From Clostridium sp. UBA6758 (GTDB lineage Bacteria > Bacillota > Clostridia > Clostridiales > Clostridiaceae): DNA of 8,088 nt. Position numbers and translations under genes: made by a program. The stretch lies in assembly GCA_002453475.1 (NCBI GenBank), contig DKGY01000055.1:69859-77946 (forward strand), read 5' to 3'. Positions within the stretch are counted from its first letter, which is position 1; each line of letters starts with the position of its first letter. Positions 1 through 5,352 of the stretch are shown here, one piece after another. The notes beneath the pieces are model-generated. The model was not told where the DNA came from. It ran no database searches and worked only from the letters and a program-made list of their open reading frames with translations.

Positions 1-912
1 CAAGAGACTGTTTTAAACAGTAATGATTTTATATATCCAATTTTTGTGGTTGAGGGAGAAAATATAAAAAGTGAAATTCCTTCTTTAGCAGGTAATTATC
101 ATTGGTCATTAGATAGATTACCAGAAGTTGTAGATGAGGTTATTGCTGCAGGAGTAAAAGGGATAATCTTATTTGGACTTCCAGATGAAAAAGATGAAGT
201 TGCATCTTCAGCTTTCTGTGAAGATGGTATAGTTCAAAGAGCAATAAGAAAAGTTAAAGAAATATCTAAGGAGTTATTTGTTATTACTGATGTATGTATG
301 TGCCAATATACTTCTCATGGTCATTGTGGAGTCATTAAAAATGAAAGAGTAGATAATGATGAAACTTTAAAGTATTTAGCTAAGATTGCACTTTCTCATG
401 CCAAAGCTGGAGCTGATATGATTGCGCCTTCTGATATGATGGATGGTAGAGTTAAAGCTATAAGAGATATTTTAGATGAAAATGGATTTGGACATATATC
501 TATAATGAGCTATAGTGCGAAATATAGTTCTGCTATGTATGGTCCTTTTAGAGCAGCTGCAAATTCAGCTCCTGAATTTGGAGATAGAAGTAGCTATCAA
601 ATGGACCCTGCCAATGGGAAAGAAGCTATGAGAGAAATCGCAGCTGACATTGAAGAAGGAGCAGATATAGTAATGGTTAAACCAGCTATACTATATTTAG
701 ATATAATAAAAGAGGCTAGTTTGAATTTTAATATGCCTATTGCTGCTTACAATGTCAGTGGAGAATATGCTATGATTAAAAATGCTGGGGAAAATGGATT
801 AATTGATGAAAAAAGAGCTGCTCTTGAAATGTTAACTTCAATAAAAAGAGCTGGTGCTAAGTTAATTATCACTTACTATGCTCTAGAAGCAAGTGAATGG
901 ATTAAAGAATAA
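1..912 (+). CDS. hemB: Porphobilinogen synthase (delta-aminolevulinic acid dehydratase), 5'-truncated by the window edge
   Basis: This enzyme condenses two 5-aminolevulinate molecules into porphobilinogen in the cytoplasm, an early step toward heme, siroheme and cobalamin. The frame is open from base 1, and the first visible residues (QETVLNSNDFIYPIFVVEG) match the normal HemB N-terminus, so the GTG at 46 is an internal valine and not the start. 303 residues are visible; the family is usually about 320-330, so about 20 are missing. In visible-fragment numbering, the zinc-site motif DVCMCQYTSHGHCG carries Cys99, Cys101 and Cys109, marking the zinc-dependent rather than Mg-only subtype. Lys174 in SYSAKYSS and the Schiff-base Lys227 in MVKPAILYLDII are both present. 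The C-terminus (YYALEASEWIKE) is complete, and a hairpin terminator follows 12 bases after the stop. The upstream operon context cannot be seen. Confidence 0.97.
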   Translation, partial: QETVLNSNDFIYPIFVVEGENIKSEIPSLAGNYHWSLDRLPEVVDEVIAAGVKGIILFGLPDEKDEVASSAFCEDGIVQRAIRKVKEISKELFVITDVCMCQYTSHGHCGVIKNERVDNDETLKYLAKIALSHAKAGADMIAPSDMMDGRVKAIRDILDENGFGHISIMSYSAKYSSAMYGPFRAAANSAPEFGDRSSYQMDPANGKEAMREIAADIEEGADIVMVKPAILYLDIIKEASLNFNMPIAAYNVSGEYAMIKNAGENGLIDEKRAALEMLTSIKRAGAKLIITYYALEASEWIKE

Positions 913-923
913 ATAAATTTAAC

Positions 924-963
924 ATATAAAAACCTGTTGTAAAAAAACAATGGGTTTTTATAT
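924..963 (+). terminator. Rho-independent terminator of hemB
   Basis: An inverted repeat pairs 924-939 with 948-963 around an A-rich 8-nt loop (940-947). The core is TAAAAACC...GGTTTTTA, and two G-U wobbles sit near the loop. The 3' arm supplies the U-run (955-959). It starts 11 bases after the hemB stop, so hemB is probably the last gene of its transcript. Confidence 0.85.
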
Positions 964-1052
964 TTATAATAAATAATTACACTAAGTAAAATCTTTTAGA
1001 TTCGGTATAATGAATAATTTGAAAATAAAATTCATATTTATAAACTATATCA

Positions 1053-1081
1053 TTGAATATATAAAATTTTAGCAGTATAAT
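1053..1081 (+). promoter_or_regulatory. Sigma-A promoter for the aminopeptidase gene
   Basis: The -35 TTGAAT (1053-1058) is followed by a 17-nt spacer and a perfect -10 TATAAT (1076-1081). Transcription would start near 1088 and give a leader of about 35 nt before the ATG at 1123. Another TATAAT at 1006-1011 has no convincing -35 partner. Confidence 0.75.
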
Positions 1082-1122
1082 ATGCTTAGATGTTTATTAG
1101 TAGAAAATAGGGGTGAATATGG

Positions 1123-2901
1123 ATGAATGTTAAAGAAAAAATTGAAAATCTTAGAACTGCTATGAAAGAAAATCTGTTATCAGCTTACATTATTCCTAGT
1201 TTTGATTCTCATCAAAGTGAATATGTAGCTGAATACTTCAAAGCTAGAGCATGGATTTCTGGTTTTACAGGTTCAGCAGGAACTGTAGTTGTAACTCATA
1301 ATAGAGCAATACTATGGGCAGATGGTCGTTATTATATTCAAGCAGAAAAACAATTATCTGGTACTGGTATAGAGCTTTTTAAAATGGGACAACCTAAAGT
1401 TCCTAGCTATACAGAATTTCTTAGAAAAGAACTTAATCAAGGAGATATAGTTGGTTTTGATGGTTCTGTAATGCCTATTGATTTATATAAAACTATGACA
1501 GAAACATTTAAAAGCAAAAATATAAAAATAAATCCAGATAAGGATTTGATATCTCCAATTTGGAGTGATAGACCAGCTGTTCCAAATACAAAGGTATTTC
1601 TTCATGATGTTAAATTTGCAGGTAAATCAGCAACAGAAAAACTTACTATTATTAGAGAAAAGATGAAGGAAATAGGTGCTGAATATTATGTTCTAAGTTC
1701 TTTGGATGATATTGCTTGGACATTAAACATTAGGGGAAATGATGTAGAAAGCAGTCCTGTGACAATATCTTACTTATTAATTAGTATTAATTCTGCAAAG
1801 TTTTTCATAGATAATAATAAATTATCTGATGAAGTTATATCTAATCTAAAGGCTTCTTCTGTAGACATATTAGAATATAATGAGATATTTAATAGTCTAA
1901 AAGAACTTAAAGATACATCTGTATTATTTGATCCAAATAAAACTAATGTAAAAATTCTTACTTCATTGAGTGATTCTATTTCTAAAATTGAAAAAAGAAA
2001 TATAACTACAAATCTAAAGGCTATAAAAAATGAAGTGGAAAGAAACAACTTTAGAAACTGTACTATAAAAGATGGAGTTGCTATGGTTAAGTTTATAAAG
2101 TACTTAAAAGAAAATATAGGAAAGAAAGAGATATCTGAGATGTCAGCTACAGATACTCTAATTAAATTAAGAAGTGAACAGGAGTATTTTGTTGAACCAA
2201 GCTTTTCAACTATAGCTGCCTATAAAGAACATGCTGCTATGATGCACTATTCTGCTACCCCAGAAAGTAATTATATATTAAAACCAGAAGGGTTATTCTT
2301 AGTGGATTCAGGTGGACAATACTATGATGGAACCACAGATATAACAAGTACTATAGTTCTTGGTGAATTGACTGAAGAAGAAAGAAGAGATTTTACCCTT
2401 GTAGTTAAGAGTAATTTAGCTTTAACTATGGCTAAATTTTTATATGGTGCTACTGGCTCTAACTTAGATATTATTGCAAGAACACCTCTTTGGGAAGCAG
2501 GAATAGACTATAAATGTGGAACAGGTCATGGAGTTGGATTCTTCCTTAACATTCATGAAGGACCACAAAGTTTCTCCCAAGTTCCTAATACAGTAGTCTT
2601 TGAAGAGGGTATGAATATTACAAATGAGCCTGGTGTATATAAAGAAGGTAAACATGGTATTAGAATAGAGAACTTACTATTTGTTACTAAAGACAGTGAA
2701 ACAGAATATGGTGGACAATTTATGAAATTTGATGTAGCTACTTATTGTCCTATAGATTTAGATGGTATAAGAATAGATATGCTTACAGAAAAAGAAAAAT
2801 TATTCTTAAATAATTATCATAAGGAAGTATATAAATTGTTATCACCTTATCTAAATACAGAAGAAAAAGAATTTTTAAAGAAAGAAACTAGAGAAATTTA
2901 A
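1123..2901 (+). CDS. Xaa-Pro aminopeptidase (aminopeptidase P, M24B family, three-domain form)
   Basis: Predicted cytosolic dinuclear metallopeptidase that removes the N-terminal residue from peptides with proline in second position, probably recycling peptides. At 592 aa it has the long three-domain layout of human XPNPEP1-type enzymes, not the roughly 360-440 aa bacterial PepQ/PepP form. There are two creatinase-like N-terminal domains (about 5-150 and 155-305), the pita-bread catalytic domain (about 310-525) and a C-terminal extension (about 535-592). All five metal ligands can be placed: Asp395 and Asp406 in LVDSGGQYYDGTTDITST, His469 in GTGHGVG, Glu502 in TNEPG and Glu516 in GIRIEN. Catalytic histidines His375 (MMHYSAT) and His478 (NIHEGP) are also present. 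The start is fixed by AGGGGTGA (1109-1116), 6 nt before the ATG. The ATG at 1119 is out of frame and stops at once. No signal peptide is seen. It is monocistronic, with its own promoter and a strong terminator. Broad peptide specificity is inferred from the family. Confidence 0.95.
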   Translation: MNVKEKIENLRTAMKENLLSAYIIPSFDSHQSEYVAEYFKARAWISGFTGSAGTVVVTHNRAILWADGRYYIQAEKQLSGTGIELFKMGQPKVPSYTEFLRKELNQGDIVGFDGSVMPIDLYKTMTETFKSKNIKINPDKDLISPIWSDRPAVPNTKVFLHDVKFAGKSATEKLTIIREKMKEIGAEYYVLSSLDDIAWTLNIRGNDVESSPVTISYLLISINSAKFFIDNNKLSDEVISNLKASSVDILEYNEIFNSLKELKDTSVLFDPNKTNVKILTSLSDSISKIEKRNITTNLKAIKNEVERNNFRNCTIKDGVAMVKFIKYLKENIGKKEISEMSATDTLIKLRSEQEYFVEPSFSTIAAYKEHAAMMHYSATPESNYILKPEGLFLVDSGGQYYDGTTDITSTIVLGELTEEERRDFTLVVKSNLALTMAKFLYGATGSNLDIIARTPLWEAGIDYKCGTGHGVGFFLNIHEGPQSFSQVPNTVVFEEGMNITNEPGVYKEGKHGIRIENLLFVTKDSETEYGGQFMKFDVATYCPIDLDGIRIDMLTEKEKLFLNNYHKEVYKLLSPYLNTEEKEFLKKETREI

Positions 2902-2930
2902 ACTTATATTATAAAGTATTGTTACGTATA

Positions 2931-2976
2931 CTAAAATAAAAATCATCTCTAATAATGGAGATGATTTTTATTTTAG
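2931..2976. terminator. Long bidirectional terminator between the aminopeptidase gene and the minus-strand microprotein gene
   Basis: 2931-2950 pairs with 2957-2976 around the 6-nt loop AATAAT. The stem is 20 bp with a single wobble, at the loop end (T2950-G2957). The GC-containing core (ATCATCTC/GAGATGAT) is flanked by A-runs on one side and T-runs on the other, so a U-rich tail forms in either direction. It serves the aminopeptidase gene (stop at 2901) from the left and the small minus-strand ORF (stop at 2979) from the right. Confidence 0.9.
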
Positions 2977-2978
2977 CA

Positions 2979-3062
2979 TTATAACATTTTAAATATTCCG
3001 GATATTATAATTAATAACATACCTATAAACAAATAACTAAACATATTAGAATCACGGTTCAT
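2979..3062 (-). CDS. Single-pass membrane microprotein, 27 aa, unknown function
   Basis: This ORF is too short for usual gene callers but has full gene architecture. The ATG at 3062-3060 is preceded by a perfect GGAGGT ribosome binding site (3074-3069) with a 6-nt gap. The frame ends in TAA at 2981-2979, three bases before the shared hairpin terminator. The product begins MNRDSNMFSY. Residues 8-24 form one strongly hydrophobic segment rich in Leu, Ile, Phe and Met with two Gly and one Ser. Arg3 and Asp4 lie before it and Lys25 after it, the pattern of a small integral membrane protein. A candidate promoter lies upstream on the same strand. No family is recognised. It could act by binding a larger membrane protein, but nothing in the sequence says which. 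A type I toxin peptide is possible in principle, but no antisense RNA promoter was identified. Confidence 0.7.
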   Translation of the reverse strand: MNRDSNMFSYLFIGMLLIIISGIFKML

Positions 3063-3068
3063 GGCAAT

Positions 3069-3074
3069 ACCTCC
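3069..3074 (-). promoter_or_regulatory. Ribosome binding site of the 27-aa microprotein
   Basis: GGAGGT on the minus strand lies 6 nt before the ATG at 3062. This match to the anti-Shine-Dalgarno sequence is as good as those of the long genes here and is the main reason to accept so short an ORF. Confidence 0.75.
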
Positions 3075-3102
3075 AAACTTACTATTGTCTATATGTACAC
3101 TT

Positions 3103-3130
3103 ATAATATATACGCCTTATAGGTGGTAAA
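3103..3130 (-). promoter_or_regulatory. Candidate promoter of the 27-aa microprotein
   Basis: On the minus strand, TTTACC (3130-3125) is followed by a 16-nt spacer and TATTAT (3108-3103), a 4/6 and 5/6 match to the sigma-A boxes. The predicted start near 3096 gives a leader of about 35 nt. The surrounding DNA is very AT-rich, so chance matches are easy. Confidence 0.45.
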
Positions 3131-3177
3131 AATACCTAATAAAATAATATAAAAAAATATAATATTTTACTATAATG

Positions 3178-3186
3178 TGATATAAT
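3178..3186 (+). promoter_or_regulatory. Candidate extended -10 promoter of the NfeD/SPFH operon
   Basis: TGATATAAT is a perfect extended -10 (TGnTATAAT). No good -35 is spaced correctly, but extended -10 promoters tolerate that. Transcription from about 3193 would leave a leader of about 68 nt. Other TATAAT-like boxes lie at 3171, 3187 and 3206, so the exact start is uncertain. Confidence 0.5.
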
Positions 3187-3260
3187 TATACTTAATACAC
3201 ATGCATATAATATTTTATATATGTTTATTAATATTATTTAAATTTGAGAGGTGATATTTA

Positions 3261-3692
3261 ATGGATTTAAACTGGATTTGGTTTGGATTACTTATTTTTG
3301 TAATAATTGTAGATATAGCTACAAGTAACTTTACATTTTCATGGTTGGGAATAGGCTTTATTCCTGCATTTATTGCTGGATACTTTGTAGACTTTACTAC
3401 GCAAATATGGATTGCTTTATTACTAGGAACTGTAGCAATTTTATTTGGATTAAAGGTATCTAAAAAATATATTCATGGAAACCTACCAACTGAGAAACCA
3501 CTGGTTGGTAAGTATGAAGATAGGGAATTTGTATCTGAAGTTAGATTAGAACGTAATAAAGAATGTAGAATAAAAGTTAATGAAGTATATTGGACAGCCA
3601 GAAATATAGGCGAAGATATAAATATTGGTGATACTTTTAAGGTGTTAAAAATTGAAAATAATAAATTAATAATTGAAAAAGGAGTGATTTAA
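3261..3692 (+). CDS. Short NfeD-like membrane protein (NfeD/YbbJ family, C-terminal OB-fold)
   Basis: This 143-aa protein has the short NfeD architecture. There are three hydrophobic segments at about residues 5-21, 27-43 and 47-65. A soluble beta-barrel (OB-fold) follows at about 80-143, with the family pattern LVGKYEDREF, then KVNEVYWTAR (the conserved G/N-E-x-W-x-A element) and IGDTFKVLKIENNKLIIEK. It lacks the ClpP-like serine protease domain of long NfeD proteins, so no peptidase activity is expected. Members of this family are encoded next to SPFH proteins and are thought to support or anchor them in membrane microdomains, as with E. coli YbbJ-QmcA and the Bacillus subtilis flotillin neighbours. 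Here the SPFH gene starts on the base after this stop codon. The start is set by GAGAGGTGAT (3246-3255), with 6 nt between GGTGA and the ATG. Membrane location is confident; the molecular role is family inference. Confidence 0.88.
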   Translation: MDLNWIWFGLLIFVIIVDIATSNFTFSWLGIGFIPAFIAGYFVDFTTQIWIALLLGTVAILFGLKVSKKYIHGNLPTEKPLVGKYEDREFVSEVRLERNKECRIKVNEVYWTARNIGEDINIGDTFKVLKIENNKLIIEKGVI

Positions 3693-4634
3693 ATGGGATT
3701 AGTAATTGGCGTTTTAGTTATACTATTTGTTTTTCTAGTCATCATAATTTCATCAGTTAAGGTAGTTAATACTGGTTATAACTATGTTATGGAGAGGTTT
3801 GGTCAGTTTTATAAAATTTTAGAACCAGGTTGGCACTTTACAATTCCTTTTGTGGATTTTATCAGAAAGAAGGTATCTGTTAAACAACAAATACTTGATA
3901 TTGCACCACAGAATGTAATAACAAAAGATAATGTTAATATTTCTGTAGATAATGTTATATTCTACCAAGTTCTAAATGCAAAGGATGCTGTTTATAACAT
4001 AGAAAACTATGTTCAAGGTATAATGTATTCTACTATAACTAATATGAGAAACATATTAGGTGATATGAGTTTAGATGAAGTATTAGCAGGAAGAGACCTC
4101 ATCAATTCAAAGTTACTACAAATTGTTGATAATGTAACTGATGCTTATGGAATTAAGATATTATCTGTAGAAATTAAAAATATTGTTCCACCTTCTGAAA
4201 TTCAACAGGCTATGGAAAAGCAAATGAAAGCTGAAAGAGATAAGAGGGCAATGATTCTTCAAGCAGAAGGTTTAAGGCAATCACAAATTGAAAAGGCTGA
4301 AGGAGAAAAGAGAGGACAAATCCTTGGTGCAGAAGCAGAAAAAGAAGCTAATATTAGAAGGGCAGAAGGGTTAAAAGAATCTCAATTACTTGAAGCAGAA
4401 GGTAAAGCTAACGCAATTGCCAAAATTGCAGAAGCAGAAGCGGAAGCTATAAGAAAAGTAAATGAAGCTATTATTCAATCTGGAACCAATGAAACTGTTA
4501 TAGCTTTAAAACAAGTTGAAGCACTTAAAGAAATGGCTAATAATCCAGCTAATAAGCTTATACTACCAAATGAAACACTATCTTCACTTGGAAGTATAGC
4601 AGCTATAGGAGAAATGCTAAAAAACAATAAATAG
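3693..4634 (+). CDS. SPFH/stomatin-like protein (QmcA/prohibitin-homology family)
   Basis: This 313-aa membrane-anchored scaffold protein has an N-terminal hydrophobic anchor at residues 2-20. The SPFH/PHB domain spans about 22-180, with hallmarks VVNTGYNYVMERFGQFYKIL, PGWHFTIPFVDFIRKKVSVKQQ, NVITKDNV and VEIKNIVPPSEIQQAMEKQMKAER. A long coiled coil (about 170-258) follows, made of 11-residue AE-starting repeats. The tail is typical of the QmcA/stomatin group (NPANKLILPNETLSSLGSI). SPFH proteins oligomerise into large membrane-attached cages or rings and organise lipid and protease microdomains. The gene starts on the base after the nfeD-like stop, with AGGAGTGA (3680-3687) inside the upstream gene as its ribosome site, so the two are translated together. 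A terminator 8 bases after the stop closes the operon. The family is certain; the cargo or client of this copy cannot be read from the sequence. It is not a flotillin, which has a different and longer C-terminal region. Confidence 0.93.
   Translation: MGLVIGVLVILFVFLVIIISSVKVVNTGYNYVMERFGQFYKILEPGWHFTIPFVDFIRKKVSVKQQILDIAPQNVITKDNVNISVDNVIFYQVLNAKDAVYNIENYVQGIMYSTITNMRNILGDMSLDEVLAGRDLINSKLLQIVDNVTDAYGIKILSVEIKNIVPPSEIQQAMEKQMKAERDKRAMILQAEGLRQSQIEKAEGEKRGQILGAEAEKEANIRRAEGLKESQLLEAEGKANAIAKIAEAEAEAIRKVNEAIIQSGTNETVIALKQVEALKEMANNPANKLILPNETLSSLGSIAAIGEMLKNNK
4263..4460 (+). repeat. Six 11-residue (33-bp) coiled-coil repeats in the SPFH gene
   Basis: Alanine-glutamate pairs recur at residues 191, 202, 213, 224, 235 and 246, exactly 11 residues apart. 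Four of the six units begin AEG. At DNA level each 33-bp unit starts GCAGAAG or a close variant, then diverges. Hendecad periodicity predicts a nearly straight, slightly right-handed helical bundle, as expected for the walls of SPFH cages. Confidence 0.85.
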
Positions 4635-4642
4635 TACACTAC

Positions 4643-4676
4643 AAAGCATTAGGTTATATCCTAATGCTTTATTTTA
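4643..4676 (+). terminator. Rho-independent terminator of the NfeD/SPFH operon
   Basis: AAAGCATTAGG (4643-4653) pairs perfectly over 11 bp with CCTAATGCTTT (4660-4670) around the loop TTATAT. A T-rich tail runs to about 4676. It begins 8 bases after the SPFH stop codon. Confidence 0.92.
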
Positions 4677-4729
4677 TACAAAAATAATTACAATATTCAT
4701 ATTAAAATGTTGAAATTATTAAATAAATA

Positions 4730-4758
4730 TTGTAAAAAATCCTATATTAGCATATACT
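4730..4758 (+). promoter_or_regulatory. Candidate sigma-A promoter of the UPF0158-like gene
   Basis: TTGTAA (4730-4735), a 17-nt spacer and TATACT (4753-4758) make a good match. Transcription near 4765 would leave a leader of about 57 nt before the ATG at 4822. An overlapping alternative is TTGAAA (4710-4715) with TAAAAA (4733-4738), also 17 nt apart. Confidence 0.6.
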
Positions 4759-4808
4759 CTTAATACAATGAAATGAGAAAGTTTGTATAAATATATAATT
4801 AAAAGGGT

Positions 4809-4814
4809 AGGTGA
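4809..4814 (+). promoter_or_regulatory. Ribosome binding site that fixes the UPF0158-like start
   Basis: AGGTGA, within GGGTAGGTGA, lies 7 nt before the ATG at 4822. It shows that the in-frame TTG at 4783, which has no ribosome site, is not the start. Confidence 0.8.
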
Positions 4815-4821
4815 AATTTTC

Positions 4822-5295
4822 ATGAATAATTTAAACATTGATTTAGACTTAATGTTAGAGCTGAGTTTATCAGAAACAAGAGGGGAAGGTGAATGTTATT
4901 TAAACTTAAATGATGGAGAATTTTCTTATATTCCTCAAAGCATTATAGAAGCATTAAAAGATGAATCAAAATTTACTAAACTTGAAAGTTGGGAAAAGGA
5001 ATTAGCTAAAGAAACAGAAGATATTATAATGAATTATAGTGACAGCTATATATACATGCCTTTAATTAGTGATGATATATTAATTGATGCTATGAAAAAA
5101 TATTTAAATACCTTAAGTTCTAATGAGAAAGATGAAATCTATAATAAAGTAGATTGGTTAAATCCGTTATTAACTTTTAATAGGGTTTTAATTGATAAAA
5201 ATAAGCTTGATGAGTTTTATACATTTAGAGATGAATTTTTGATTAATCATCTATTACAATGGTTAAAAGATAAAAATATAAATGTAGTTAATTAA
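4822..5295 (+). CDS. UPF0158-like protein of unknown function
   Basis: This is a 157-aa soluble, acidic protein with no signal peptide or membrane segment. The architecture resembles UPF0158. An N-terminal stretch, LDLMLELSLSETRGEGECYL, leads into NLNDGEFSYIPQ, matching the family pattern in which a short helix precedes YLnxxTGEv. The second half (about residues 79-150) reads YIYMPLISDD, then an equivalent of the family's AFRRFK motif at LTFNRVL, and ends with the family-like FYTFRDE...LLQWLKDKNI. The arginine-rich version of the middle motif is weakened here (WLNPLLTFNRVL), so this is a divergent member. The gene has its own promoter and faces asnB, sharing a convergent hairpin. No biochemical role is established for the family that I can state safely. 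Confidence in the coding call is high, and in the family about 0.65. Confidence 0.85.
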   Translation: MNNLNIDLDLMLELSLSETRGEGECYLNLNDGEFSYIPQSIIEALKDESKFTKLESWEKELAKETEDIIMNYSDSYIYMPLISDDILIDAMKKYLNTLSSNEKDEIYNKVDWLNPLLTFNRVLIDKNKLDEFYTFRDEFLINHLLQWLKDKNINVVN

Positions 5296-5316
5296 TTTAT
5301 GATATAGATAATAAAA

Positions 5317-5346
5317 AGAAGTTGGCTTAATTTTAAGCCAACTTCT
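5317..5346. terminator. Convergent terminator between the UPF0158-like gene and asnB
   Basis: AGAAGTTGGCTTAA (5317-5330) is the exact complement of 5333-5346. The two innermost pairs must open to form a loop, leaving a 12-bp stem. In the minus-strand direction it is followed by a clean TTTTT tract, so it is strongest for asnB, whose stop is 7 bases away. The plus-strand tail (TATAATTTT) is weaker but probably usable. Confidence 0.88.
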
Positions 5347-5352
5347 ATAATT

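Noticed and set aside
46..48. GTG as the hemB start
   Set aside because: The frame continues upstream to base 1, and those residues match the conserved HemB N-terminal region, so this is an internal Val.
1010..1072. 20-codon plus-strand ORF after hemB
   Set aside because: No ribosome site precedes the ATG, and the ORF overlaps the -35 of the aminopeptidase promoter.
1770..2048. Minus-strand open frame inside the aminopeptidase gene
   Set aside because: It lies wholly within a gene with all catalytic residues intact, has no ribosome site, and reads as a low-complexity mirror of an AT-rich coding strand.
2464..2655. Minus-strand open frame inside the aminopeptidase gene
   Set aside because: It overlaps the conserved metal-binding region on the plus strand, with no ribosome site or recognisable motif.
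3165..3192. TTTTAC/TATACT as the promoter of the NfeD/SPFH operon
   Set aside because: The -35 matches only 2 of 6 positions. The extended -10 at 3178-3186 is better.
4263..4460. 33-bp periodic DNA as a CRISPR array or tandem repeat expansion
   Set aside because: The period is protein-level: units diverge after the first 7 bases and stay in frame within a conserved coiled coil.
4707..4763. 18-codon plus-strand ORF upstream of the UPF0158-like gene
   Set aside because: It has no ribosome site and runs through the candidate promoter.
4783..4785. TTG start for the UPF0158-like gene
   Set aside because: It has no ribosome site, whereas the ATG at 4822 has AGGTGA 7 nt upstream. The extra 13 residues look non-conserved.
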